Shown here in pieces: positions 17,745 through 27,746 of a DNA stretch of 64,000 nucleotides. Positions within the stretch are counted from its first letter, which is position 1, and each line of letters starts with the position of its first letter. The stretch covers positions 1 through 64,000 of the forward strand of contig JAKBVZ010000018.1 in NCBI GenBank assembly GCA_021841005.1. The letters are read 5' to 3'. This stretch comes from Actinomycetes bacterium. Lineage in GTDB: Bacteria > Actinomycetota > Acidimicrobiia > Acidimicrobiales > JAMCPL01. The notes under the pieces were generated by a model. It was not told the DNA's origin and did not search any database. It saw only the letters and a program-made list of their open reading frames with translations. Both the position numbers and the translations under genes were made by a program.

Positions 17745-19112
17745 CTAGTCGGCCTCAACGTCCGGAGCCACGTCGAGACTGAATTGTGGGTGAACCTTGG
17801 CCGCCGAGACCACTGCCGGTTTCGTGATTGCGAATCGATCCGCCAGATGGCGTGCCATTTCGTCCCACGTTCCATCGAACACGGGCTCCACAGGACAAAA
17901 TGGGATTGGCGTAGATGTCATTGTGACGCCGGACTGCACCTGGCAGACTGTTGGGCTAGGGTCGCCACAGACGACTCCGTTCTTGATGTGCCGCACGTGG
18001 GCAAACGCGTCATTCGGATAGTCCGCCTTGACAATGAACCATTGTCCATCGCGGCGGTCGGCCAAACGAGCAAGTGCCACTTCCGGCCTCATAGCAAGCG
18101 ACGTACGCCCGTTATGAATTCTCAGTACAAAGAGCCGGTCCAGGTAGTCAGTCGTATCAGGTTCCGGCCGGTGAACGTTCAGCCATGCCAATGCCTCATG
18201 GGTAAGGCCAGGACCCCAGAGCAGCTCGGCGGGCAAGTGCGTCCGCTCATACCGCGCATCGAACTCCCAAATCCCCTCATCGTTGAAGACTGCCCGGATA
18301 ATCAGACATTGCCAATCTCCTGGTTCGTGGAAAGTGGCGAGCTGGTAGCCCCGCATGATCTTATAGGACGGTTCGACTTCAGTGTCCCTCCAGGCAACAA
18401 CAATGACCTCCCGCTCTAACGGTGCAGGGTAGAGACGACCACCCGGAGTGGCGTGACCCCAGAGGCGGTTGATGACCTCGGCAAGGTCGTGGATCGTTCG
18501 GGCCGAAGCGGGCGGCATTGTGATGTGGTAGCTCGGATGCGCGACTCGATTCCGAATCCGTCGGTACACTTCTTCAATGCTCCTGTTCCGCTGGCCGTGT
18601 AGCAGGCCCTCCTGCCGTGCCCACTTGAGCAGATGAGAGAAGCTGGCACGGAACTTCATTGGCTGCCCGTTCGAGCGAAGCTTCAGTCTCCACACCCCTT
18701 TCGCATGAGACCCGCCAGGAGTGACTGCTTGGTAGACCTCTTCGAAGTTACGAACCGTGATCGCATCTTCGTCGCCGGTCCTGATATTCACGAAGGGGAT
18801 TGTCCCGTTGAAGTAGGTCACGAACCGTTCCCGGAACGCCTGCTCCATGACGAGCCAGGAGAGGTCGTCAGCCACGGTGAATGCCTCGTAGCAGAGAATG
18901 CCGTAGCTGTGGAGCGTGCGGACTCGCTCGAAGGCGTTCCTCGTGTCCTCGGGAACGTCTGGGTGCAGATCGCACCCAGCGATTACTTGCTGTTGGAACT
19001 CTGCCGCGTACTCCGGCTTGAGAATCTGTGGTCCCATGCTAAACCCGAGAGGCGTAAACCGGAGCGTTCGTTCGTCAGGGGCGATCAACTCATCAAACGT
19101 CTTGATGCGCAT
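17745..19112 (-). CDS. Hypothetical protein with HEPN-type RNxxxH motif, downstream of the type III R-M genes
   Basis: 455 aa; SIEEVYRRIRNRVAHPSYHITMP contains R-N-x3-H; same strand as res/mod. Confidence 0.65.
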   Translation of the reverse strand: MRIKTFDELIAPDERTLRFTPLGFSMGPQILKPEYAAEFQQQVIAGCDLHPDVPEDTRNAFERVRTLHSYGILCYEAFTVADDLSWLVMEQAFRERFVTYFNGTIPFVNIRTGDEDAITVRNFEEVYQAVTPGGSHAKGVWRLKLRSNGQPMKFRASFSHLLKWARQEGLLHGQRNRSIEEVYRRIRNRVAHPSYHITMPPASARTIHDLAEVINRLWGHATPGGRLYPAPLEREVIVVAWRDTEVEPSYKIMRGYQLATFHEPGDWQCLIIRAVFNDEGIWEFDARYERTHLPAELLWGPGLTHEALAWLNVHRPEPDTTDYLDRLFVLRIHNGRTSLAMRPEVALARLADRRDGQWFIVKADYPNDAFAHVRHIKNGVVCGDPSPTVCQVQSGVTMTSTPIPFCPVEPVFDGTWDEMARHLADRFAITKPAVVSAAKVHPQFSLDVAPDVEAD

Positions 19113-19229
19113 TACTTCTCCCGCGTCTCACTGTGGACGGCCATCTCGCTACGGAGGAGGCAAGGACCACACCCCCGGGCTCGCCCAGGCTGGAGTGGCG
19201 GAGCAGTCTGCCGATAGCATCTCATAAGG

Positions 19230-22154
19230 TCACGATGTCAGGTCGAACCTCTGCTGCTCCGGTCGTACAGATGGTCGGATGCGAGCGAACTCCAATAGGT
19301 CCGAGGCTTGCGCACCCTTGTTCTTCCAGTCGTAGACGGTGCTTTCACCAAGCAAGACGTAATGCCACCGACGATCGAAGCGTTTCTCCGGCGGCAGACT
19401 TGCTATCTGCTCTATCCATGACAGAGTTGCGCGTTGCTTGCGGGCAACGTTGTCGTCTGAAAGCGCGGTCTGCGCCTTAGTCTCGACGATGTAGACCGCC
19501 TTCGCCGTCCGAACGACGAAGTCCGGCGAGTACGACCCGGGCATTCCGTCCGCTTTCAGATAGGGACGCCGCATAAAATCGTGACGGTACTCATGAACTT
19601 TGATGAGCGCCTCGACCTTGGAGTCAGCGTCCGCCCACTGGATGAACGTCCGCTCCAGTCCGCCCGCCTTCGTCGGAATGGGCAGCTTCGCGTAGATGCA
19701 CTTCGTCACGTCCACCGCACTGTGCTCGCGCACCGAGATCGTCTTCACTTCCGAGAACTTGCGGTACACGACTTCGGCGCCCTCTACAGACTGATTCGTC
19801 GTCGTGTCCACAAGAGCCGAGGCGAACACTCCGGCTATTCGCTTCGCCACGTCATCGATGAGCAGGACACGCCAGTTCTCATCGTCGAGTGGGTCGAACT
19901 CTCCGTCGAAGAGTCGCTGCCGGATGTAGGTATCGAGCCATGCGGTGAGCATTGGCCGGTATGCCTGAAGGAAAGGGAACCGGGAAATTTCGCTGTACTG
20001 CTTCGCACTTCGCGTGATTCCGCTGCTGAGCGCTTCAGCGATGCGGTTCGTCATTCGAGACAGGTAGTCGTTGTAGCCGGTCGCAGTCATGACGCCACCG
20101 TCCACTCGGTAGTCGCCGTACTGGGTGCCCGTCTGCGCATCCTCAGACACGAAATGGTCGCCGGTGCCGACCATGCGCTTCAGCACCGAAAGGTCGTAGG
20201 AGTACGGATGCAGCGAGAGCGGATCGAGCGACGGCGCGCGCAGTTCCTCCTCCTCGTCGCGTATGACCAGTGGGATGCTGATGTCGAACTGCTCGTATCC
20301 TTCGCGAAGACTGACACTGATGAGATCGCCGGTCGGGTTGACGTTGTCACCACCGTCGCCAACCTCGCCCGCCAGGCCGTCAGAGAGCAGGTCCTCATAG
20401 AACTGGGCAAAAGCCGGGTGCTCGACGATGAACAGTACATCGAAGTAGTTGCTCGGTTCGAGCCTCTGCCGGAATCTCTCTCGGGTCTCTCGCTTCAGCT
20501 CGTCGATCTGTTCGTCGCCGCGCCACATGAGGCGAAGCCCACGACCGATCGTCTGCTCAAGGAGAATCTGCGCCTGGCTGGACCGTAGCGGCACGATGAC
20601 GCAAATGTTGTTGACGTCGAAACCTTCCCGCAGCATCAGGACGCTGACGATCACCTTCGGCTGGGAATGTCGGTCGATGTCGAAGAGACGCTCCCTGACT
20701 CTCTCCCACTCCCTCTTGGGCATCTCGCCCTTGCGGTTGGAGTCCACTACCAAAATGTCCTGGTCGCTGAGTCCGGATGTCTTCAAGAACTCCTCGACGT
20801 GCGGGGTGACGCTCGTCTCTTCGCAGACGATGAGGAGCTTCGGATGCTTCGTCGGGTCGGTATTCCCAAAGTGCTCTTCGAGAATCTTGAGCTTCGTCAG
20901 TCCAGCTCGCACCATGACTCGCTGCCCATTCGAGAGACCAACGACTCGCTTCTGCTCGTCACGTTCCGCCTTGAAGTCCAATGGGAGCGCTGCGACCTCT
21001 TTCCGCTTGTCTAGCGCAAGCGCCTTCACGAGCCCGGCGGTCATAGCCTTGTTGAGGTCAAAATCAACAACGATGTGCGGGAAATATTCGCGACGAGCAT
21101 TCTTGCCGCTGCCGACCTGGTTGTAGGGCGTCGCCGAGAAGTCCACCTGGATGAACCGATGCCCCTTGGTGGACGCAATCTCCGTGAGGCTTCGCTGCCA
21201 CTCGACCTCAGTGACCTCTCCACCCTTCTTGATCTCATGGATGTGGTGCGCCTCATCGTTGAAGACGCAGAGGTCGGGCAGGTCCACGAGGGACGCGAGC
21301 GGTCCGCCCCGCAAGAACCGACGGTCCAGGACGTCGAGCGAGTTGCCCGCCGCCGTACCTGGCGTAAGCGGGAATATGCTCTCGACAACTGCCACAGGGT
21401 CGAGGTCGACCCCTGGTGCTTCCGTGTCGGGAACGAAGTCCGGGTCCTCCTCGCCGGCAAGAAGATGCCAGTTGGTTACTGCTATGAGTCCGCTCCCCGT
21501 CACCTTCCGACCGATGTCGGCCTTCGTTACCACCGAGGACTGGAGGAAGCTGAAGACGGCATCTTCGTAGTTGTCAGGGACGAAGAGATCCCGAGTGCTG
21601 AAGATGTCCGATGACTCAAAGTGTCGCTCGCCGTCGTGCTCCTTCCCGAGAAAGGAGTCGAGAAGTCGATCATAGACGACGAGGCCAGGCGCCACGATAA
21701 GAAAATTGCTCGTGAATCGCTCGTCCGTCGGATTAGCCACCCTGTTCAGGTACTGCCAGATAAGCAGTGCGTTGAGTACCCACGTCTTACCGGTACCCGT
21801 TGCCATCTTGGCGGCGTACTTCGGATGATCATGGACAGACCGCGTCACCTCGGAGAGCATCCCTCCGTCCAGCATGGCCTCTGGCGCAACCGCCTCGTAC
21901 AGGTCCCGAAGTCGCCTCGTGCCAAGAACTTCATGGGCATAGATGATGTTTAGGATCGCAGCACGCTGCCCTTCGTGAAAATTCACTTCGCGCAGGTCGC
22001 AATAGTCCTGCTGGAACCAGAACTTCAATAGCTCCGCGGTCACGTCCGTAACCTGGCTGAGCAGCTCCGTCGGATGACCGTCCCTTAGCGCATCCATTTG
22101 TGGGGCAACGACCTTCGACAACCCGGTCGCTAGCGGGAACAGGTCTCGGCTCAT
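19230..22154 (-). CDS. res: Type III restriction enzyme, Res subunit
   Basis: KMATGTGKTWVLNALLIWQ, FNDEAHHIHE, QTIGRGLRL, C-terminal PDFVVRT...VETKAQ nuclease motif. Confidence 0.92.
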   Translation of the reverse strand: MSRDLFPLATGLSKVVAPQMDALRDGHPTELLSQVTDVTAELLKFWFQQDYCDLREVNFHEGQRAAILNIIYAHEVLGTRRLRDLYEAVAPEAMLDGGMLSEVTRSVHDHPKYAAKMATGTGKTWVLNALLIWQYLNRVANPTDERFTSNFLIVAPGLVVYDRLLDSFLGKEHDGERHFESSDIFSTRDLFVPDNYEDAVFSFLQSSVVTKADIGRKVTGSGLIAVTNWHLLAGEEDPDFVPDTEAPGVDLDPVAVVESIFPLTPGTAAGNSLDVLDRRFLRGGPLASLVDLPDLCVFNDEAHHIHEIKKGGEVTEVEWQRSLTEIASTKGHRFIQVDFSATPYNQVGSGKNARREYFPHIVVDFDLNKAMTAGLVKALALDKRKEVAALPLDFKAERDEQKRVVGLSNGQRVMVRAGLTKLKILEEHFGNTDPTKHPKLLIVCEETSVTPHVEEFLKTSGLSDQDILVVDSNRKGEMPKREWERVRERLFDIDRHSQPKVIVSVLMLREGFDVNNICVIVPLRSSQAQILLEQTIGRGLRLMWRGDEQIDELKRETRERFRQRLEPSNYFDVLFIVEHPAFAQFYEDLLSDGLAGEVGDGGDNVNPTGDLISVSLREGYEQFDISIPLVIRDEEEELRAPSLDPLSLHPYSYDLSVLKRMVGTGDHFVSEDAQTGTQYGDYRVDGGVMTATGYNDYLSRMTNRIAEALSSGITRSAKQYSEISRFPFLQAYRPMLTAWLDTYIRQRLFDGEFDPLDDENWRVLLIDDVAKRIAGVFASALVDTTTNQSVEGAEVVYRKFSEVKTISVREHSAVDVTKCIYAKLPIPTKAGGLERTFIQWADADSKVEALIKVHEYRHDFMRRPYLKADGMPGSYSPDFVVRTAKAVYIVETKAQTALSDDNVARKQRATLSWIEQIASLPPEKRFDRRWHYVLLGESTVYDWKNKGAQASDLLEFARIRPSVRPEQQRFDLTS

Positions 22155-24064
22155 GCGATAACCTCGACACCATCTATCACGACTTCTGACTCGAAGCCGA
22201 AGACGTCAACCGCACGCACGCAAATCCGGCGGGGACCCTCGCGGCTCGGGACCCGCACTACTGCTTCCGTGATGACTCGCAGCGGGTCACCATCATTCTC
22301 CGTATTCCCGCGGTAGTCCTGCCATACCGACCGAAATATCTCCCCGTCGTAGTCCGGGTCAACTGCCCAGTATTCGATGAGTGCCAGCGGCTCAACGTTC
22401 ATCACCTTCTGGAGCGCCGCACGGTTGCTCTCGTCGAGGTTGATCGCCTCAGGCGACAGGAGTACGTAATTGTCGAGAACGACGCGAATCTCCTCACCGT
22501 CGGAGATGGTTTTCCGAGACGCTACGTGAGCCTGGAGGTACTGCAAGCTGGAGAAGCGAATAGTTCCGGCCAGCTTGTTGATGTCGCCCTTCTTCTTGAG
22601 TCTGTCGAGAAGGTCGGGCGGGATCACGAGCACTTCGAGACGCTCATCGTTCATCGCCGTGATGTCCTCTCCGATACTCGCAGCGAAGTTCCATCCGAGC
22701 ACAACGACCTTGTCGAAGCCGCCCATCAGGGTGTCGCGCTGCTGCTGCGCACGGCGCAGCGTCGATGCCGTCGTCAGGCGAGACGGGCTGTCTGCCATGA
22801 CGAGAATCTTGTGACCAGGAATCTGACCCAGATTGCCAGACGCGTTCTCCTCCGGCGGCAGGGGTACGGCACCATAGAGATGCAAGACAACGCGAGCTAG
22901 GTCACCGATTCGGAAGCGGCGCCCCAGCGTCGAGCGGGCCTGTTCGACGTGGTAGTCGCCAATTGCTTGGTAGAGGAAGGGCTTCGCATCTTGGTCGATA
23001 AGTCGCTTGCGGCTAATCATGATTGCTGGCTTACCAATATCCGAGACAATCCATCGCCTGCCGGCCTTCTCAGCGGCCGCTGCCGTGGTGCCCGATCCGA
23101 CGAAAAAGTCAGCGATGATGCCTCCGGGTGGACAGGAGGCTGCAATCATCCGCTCCACTAGTGCTGCTGGCTTCTGTGTGCCATAGGCGAGGTACTCTGA
23201 GCTTGCTGGCATTACTCGTGGGATGTCTGACCAATTATCATCGACTTGTCTGTCAGTAACGTCGACGTACTTTACGTTACCTTGTGAATCACGCGCATTC
23301 TTGAGAACGCCATCAACCATCTCCCGCGCCAAGCGCCTGATTGGCCGCTCTAGGGTAACTCGCGGCACATCAAAATAGACCTGTTCTCTATTCTTGGCGA
23401 AGAGGTATAGCACATCGTGGTTAGACATGAACCGTTGAGTCGAGCGGGCCATTTTGCCGTAACTCCAAATGATCTCATTCTGGAAATTGTCCCTGCCAAA
23501 TACTTCGTCGAGGACTATCTTCACGTAGTGCCCGACATGCCAGTCAATATGCACATAGATCGACCCGGAATTAGCGAGCAACTCTCTCATTAGTACAAGC
23601 CTAGGGACGAGCATGGTGAGGTATGACGCGGTACCATCAGCCCAAGTATCTGAGTAGGCAAACTGCTCCAACACATTTGGCTGTTTATTGATCGTGGCAT
23701 CGGGAAGGGTAACTTTGGTTCGATAGTCAGCCTTCGAGTCGAAAGGTGGGTCTATGTAAATCAGATTGACTTTGCCTCGAAGACTGGGAGTCGTGTCATC
23801 TCCAGCAAGGAGAGCGGCCATCGCCAGAAGGTTGTCGCCGTAGATGAGGCGATTCATCTGATCGAGTGAAGCGGGTGCGCTTCCTTGGTCGTCCCGTGTG
23901 GCTCGGAAGAGGTCTGCCATGGCCGTGTCTTTCGACGGGATGACCAGCTCACGGGTCTGAAGCGTCACACGGTTCCGTCCCTCCAGCGATTCCAGGATCT
24001 CTGCCGCTTGGCGCTTGCCTGCCGCCACGATGGACGGGAGTTGATCCAGGAGTGACTTACTCAT
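22151..24064 (-). CDS. mod: Type III DNA methyltransferase, Mod subunit
   Basis: LIYIDPPFDSKADYRT and DFFVGSGTTAAAAEKAGR; start placed at MSKSLLDQL; ATGA overlap with res. Confidence 0.9.
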   Translation of the reverse strand: MSKSLLDQLPSIVAAGKRQAAEILESLEGRNRVTLQTRELVIPSKDTAMADLFRATRDDQGSAPASLDQMNRLIYGDNLLAMAALLAGDDTTPSLRGKVNLIYIDPPFDSKADYRTKVTLPDATINKQPNVLEQFAYSDTWADGTASYLTMLVPRLVLMRELLANSGSIYVHIDWHVGHYVKIVLDEVFGRDNFQNEIIWSYGKMARSTQRFMSNHDVLYLFAKNREQVYFDVPRVTLERPIRRLAREMVDGVLKNARDSQGNVKYVDVTDRQVDDNWSDIPRVMPASSEYLAYGTQKPAALVERMIAASCPPGGIIADFFVGSGTTAAAAEKAGRRWIVSDIGKPAIMISRKRLIDQDAKPFLYQAIGDYHVEQARSTLGRRFRIGDLARVVLHLYGAVPLPPEENASGNLGQIPGHKILVMADSPSRLTTASTLRRAQQQRDTLMGGFDKVVVLGWNFAASIGEDITAMNDERLEVLVIPPDLLDRLKKKGDINKLAGTIRFSSLQYLQAHVASRKTISDGEEIRVVLDNYVLLSPEAINLDESNRAALQKVMNVEPLALIEYWAVDPDYDGEIFRSVWQDYRGNTENDGDPLRVITEAVVRVPSREGPRRICVRAVDVFGFESEVVIDGVEVIA

Positions 24065-24189
24065 GGACAACACCAGTAACGACACGAGATGGAGTCGTTG
24101 AGCGGACCAGGGAAGCAACATCGGACATGGATCGATTATACGCTGGAGCTGGATCGCCTGGCTGGGATCGTGTCCCGCCGCTGGTCACT

Positions 24190-24408
24190 TCAATTCGTAC
24201 CTTTTAGCAGTTGCTGAATTCGCTGGCGGGTCAAGCCAATCCAAGCCGCTATCTGCCCGAACGTAGCGCCGGTGCGCCGTAGCGTTGCTGTTTGAGCGGC
24301 CAGTGCTTCGCGTTTATCGGCCAAACGCGTCTCGGTCTCGCGAACCTGCTTCATTAGATTAGTGAGTTCCTTGCGTTCTGCGGTATCAATGTCCACTATA
24401 CGAGTCAT
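24190..24408 (-). CDS. Small HTH protein
   Basis: C-terminal RTGATFGQIAAWIGLTRQRIQQLLKG helix-turn-helix pattern. Confidence 0.7.
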   Translation of the reverse strand: MTRIVDIDTAERKELTNLMKQVRETETRLADKREALAAQTATLRRTGATFGQIAAWIGLTRQRIQQLLKGTN

Positions 24409-24691
24409 GTGAACAGTTTAACAGGGATTGAGGGCTTTGTTAAGCATCCTTGCAGGGGATGAGTAAAAACCATTGCCTGTTTGTCTAGGCGATATTACCG
24501 AGCTCAGGGCGAGAGGTAGCACTTTGTCGGCACCCCTTAACCGGTACGTCTGCTTAATGTGACCCTGTGGGCCGTTTTCTGTTCGATTTTCTTCTGTGTG
24601 CTATCCCCCAGAGCGCCAGGTAAATGTTTGACGCTTATAGTCTCAAAAAAGCTATCCATCTGAGCCCTTCTCAAAAAATTACTATGGATAC

Positions 24692-25330
24692 ATGGGAACC
24701 AGCACGCATAACGCATCTCGACGGGGACGAACATTCATGATAGCAATTACTGTTGGCGTCGTTTTAGTCGGGACCGGCCTGGTCGTAGCGATTGTGTTAT
24801 CAGCTCCACCTATCCGCCAGAGCGGAAGCCATAGTGTACGAACCATTCGCGCCAAACGGTATCGCACCGGGCATTGTAGTCACCTCTCCTACCGCGGAAG
24901 GTGTTGGGAGAGATCGATAGCTTCCAACCGTCCCGATACCTGGCGATGTACGATACAAAATGAGATTTACGACCCTTGTTTTAGCAACCCGTATGGATTA
25001 AATGAAGTGGCGTGCCCTAGTGCAGTTTCCCCGAGCCGGGCAGTGATCATCAATCTGACCCATTCGTTGCCGTATTCGACACAAAATTCCTCTGTTAATA
25101 CGCAAGGAGCGCTTACTCCGTGGACTTACCAAATTGCCAATGGAAGTTATTGCCGCATCTCGACGGGAGCCAATACAATCATTGCCGGCCTTGCCGTTTG
25201 GGGATCATGCGCAAACGGTGAACAGTTTGTTGGGACAGTGAATAGGAATACCCACCCTTGGACAGTGTTAACCGAGCGCCCCGATACTTCAAGCCTCATC
25301 AGGATAGGAATCGAGAGGATCTGGGTGTAA
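24692..25330 (+). CDS. Secreted or membrane-anchored Cys-containing hypothetical protein
   Basis: N-terminal TM (FMIAITVGVVLVGTGLVVAIVL), paired cysteines. Confidence 0.6.
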   Translation: MGTSTHNASRRGRTFMIAITVGVVLVGTGLVVAIVLSAPPIRQSGSHSVRTIRAKRYRTGHCSHLSYRGRCWERSIASNRPDTWRCTIQNEIYDPCFSNPYGLNEVACPSAVSPSRAVIINLTHSLPYSTQNSSVNTQGALTPWTYQIANGSYCRISTGANTIIAGLAVWGSCANGEQFVGTVNRNTHPWTVLTERPDTSSLIRIGIERIWV

Positions 25331-25417
25331 GTAGCTCTTTCGTATCTAATACCACGACACAAAAACTTGGTAGCAATAGGATACTCATAACAGTAGCAGC
25401 TGTGGTATTATCCTCTC

Positions 25418-26632
25418 ATGCGGCGCAGGAGTGGTTCAGGAGCGGTACGAAAACTACCCTCTGGCAGATGGCAGGCACGTATTACAAGGCCAGACGGTAG
25501 CAGAAAAAGTCTAGGAACCTGGCGAACCAAGACTGACGCCGAACAAGCCTTAGTGCACGCCGAAAGTGAACAACTAAAGGGTGAGTGGCAACCGACACCC
25601 GATGACCCAGGGACGGTTGCAGAGTGGGCTAAAAAATGGCTGAATCAAGCACACCACCTGAAACCTACGACCAAGACAGGCCATGAACAAATGCTCCGCT
25701 GTCACGTACTGCCACGTTTTGGTGAGATGCCCGTCACACAAATACGGCGGGAGGATGTAGTGTCGTGGGTTGGAGAACAGGTAGCGTCAGGGACGAAACC
25801 TGATGTAATTCGTCTGAGTATGATAGCGTTGCGCTGTGCCTGCAAGACTGCCGTGACAGCAGGAATTATTCCTGCAAACCCTGTATCAGAAATATCTCTT
25901 CCACGTAGAGAACAGCGCGAAATGTGCCCACTCACCATCGAACAAGTTGAAGCATTGGCCGAGGCTATCTCTCATCCTGAAATCAAACAAGCGGGTAATG
26001 GAGCACATTCGACCAGAAAAGACTACCGCCCAGACCTGGCACTGGCAGTAAGGTTAGCAGCCTACACAGGGCTTAGGGCAGGAGAATTGTGGGCACTTCG
26101 GCGAAAACACCTGGACTTGGAAGCTCGAACTATTCGAGTGCAAGAATCAGTGGCCGAAGTGAATGGTCAACTGGTATTTGGAACGACCAAAACAGGGCTA
26201 AGCCGTGCTGTGACCTGGCCTGCAAGCCTTGATGAGGCAATCAACACCCACCTGAGTACAAGACCGGATGACATAAATGCCTTGGTATTTGTGGCAACCA
26301 ATGGATCACCGGTACGTCATCCTGGGTTCATGCAGCGCTATTTTAAGCCTGCCGTTGTTCGTGCTGGCTTGCCATCCTCATTTCGGTTTCACGATCTGAG
26401 GCACACTCATGCTAGTCTACTCATAGCTATGGGTGCTCATCCCAAAGCTATCCAGGAACGCCTAGGACATAGCTCCATCACCGTCACCCTCAACACCTAC
26501 GGACACCTAATGCCAGGGATGGGAGATGCACTTGCCGGAGCGCTCGACAAACTCATTACTAATTCTGAAGGGCACGTGAAGGGCACGAACAAGGGGTCGA
26601 ATGATGGAGGAACTGTCATTTACCACTTCTGA
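25418..26632 (+). CDS. Tyrosine recombinase/integrase
   Basis: AYTGLRAGELWALR, RFHDLRHTHASLLIAMGAHPKAIQERLGHSSITVTLNTYGH. Confidence 0.95.
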   Translation: MRRRSGSGAVRKLPSGRWQARITRPDGSRKSLGTWRTKTDAEQALVHAESEQLKGEWQPTPDDPGTVAEWAKKWLNQAHHLKPTTKTGHEQMLRCHVLPRFGEMPVTQIRREDVVSWVGEQVASGTKPDVIRLSMIALRCACKTAVTAGIIPANPVSEISLPRREQREMCPLTIEQVEALAEAISHPEIKQAGNGAHSTRKDYRPDLALAVRLAAYTGLRAGELWALRRKHLDLEARTIRVQESVAEVNGQLVFGTTKTGLSRAVTWPASLDEAINTHLSTRPDDINALVFVATNGSPVRHPGFMQRYFKPAVVRAGLPSSFRFHDLRHTHASLLIAMGAHPKAIQERLGHSSITVTLNTYGHLMPGMGDALAGALDKLITNSEGHVKGTNKGSNDGGTVIYHF

Positions 26633-26648
26633 CCTGGACTTATCCAGT

Positions 26649-26722
26649 CGGGCTGGCCGGATTTGAACCGGCGACCTCTTGACCCCCAGTCAAGCGCGCT
26701 GACCAAGCTACGCCACAGCCCG
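26649..26722 (-). tRNA. tRNA-Pro (GGG anticodon)
   Basis: Acceptor CGGGCTG/CAGCCCG, anticodon loop TTGAC-TGGGGGT, T-loop GGTTCAAATCC. Confidence 0.93.
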
Positions 26723-26941
26723 TACATATCTCACACACGGCACATGTCATAACAGCCTATGATGTGCTACCATTCACCACCAGCACGCATGCAATCGTGT
26801 GTATATCTAATACAGTCGATCTTACACCCAATGACGGCACGCCGTAAACGCATCTCCGACGACACTTCCGTGCAGGTCGCAGGCGACCGCGCTTAGGTGA
26901 ACCTCCCCGCCCTCACGGGAACGGTTGCGACCGCGCTTGGC

Positions 26942-27592
26942 TCAAATGCCCGCAGGTACATTCATCAGCGCCGCCACTGCGTCGTCAGATCCGTGAATTT
27001 CGATCAGAGCATCCTTCTTGCGACCAGTCGCAAAGATGAGAAGTTCGCTCGGTTTGCCCGAAATGGTGACATGCCCCGGTCCATTGCCGCCACCTAGGCC
27101 ATTGCCATCACCTATGGCCGGAAAGCCGTCGGGTTCGACCCGCAGGGATACACCCGCTTTACGGAAGAGCAGCCACTTCAGCTGGCGGAACCGTGACCAT
27201 AGTATACGTTCAAGATTCTGATCCAGTTCGCGTGGCTGCCAATCCGGTCGGGCTCTGCGGACGTCCTCATTATGTATGAAATACTCAACAGTGTTGATCG
27301 CTTCGTCCAAGGGACGAAGGTAATAGGGAGACCATCTAGGTGGCCCGCGGCGAATCATCTCCACAACCTCGTCAAACGGCCTGCTTGCCACCTTGTGCTG
27401 GATACGGCTAGTGTAGCCAGCAAATGGCGGGAGTACGATGCCCGGCACCGCGTCAGGACGATTCTCACGTATCACGAGATGCGCCGCCAGATCGGCAGTA
27501 TCCCACCCAGTGCATAGTGTGGGAGCTCGCGGGCCGACCTGGTCGAACAGATCGCACAACCCATACCGTTCCATTCGAGCATACGAGCCCAT
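26942..27592 (-). CDS. TIGR03085-like family protein (mycothiol maleylpyruvate isomerase-like superfamily)
   Basis: LCTGWDTADLAAHLVIRENRPDAVPGIV...EYFIHNEDVRRARPDWQPREL. Confidence 0.85.
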   Translation of the reverse strand: MGSYARMERYGLCDLFDQVGPRAPTLCTGWDTADLAAHLVIRENRPDAVPGIVLPPFAGYTSRIQHKVASRPFDEVVEMIRRGPPRWSPYYLRPLDEAINTVEYFIHNEDVRRARPDWQPRELDQNLERILWSRFRQLKWLLFRKAGVSLRVEPDGFPAIGDGNGLGGGNGPGHVTISGKPSELLIFATGRKKDALIEIHGSDDAVAALMNVPAGI

Positions 27593-27746
27593 GATGGCAC
27601 TTTACCACCGTTACCACCAGTAAGCCAACTAAGAAGCTCAAACTCGATTTACCTAACAGTGCAAACATGGCCACACCGACGTCCTCCTAGACTGCAAGCA
27701 ACGGGCATCACCACGCCACCTCGCCACCCGGTTGCAAACGGGATGG

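Noticed and set aside
17503-17745. Small ORF over the second 64-bp palindrome
   Set aside because: Better explained by the dispersed palindromic repeat
19581-20588. Long + strand ORF (335 aa)
   Set aside because: Antisense shadow of the res gene; composition without recognisable motifs
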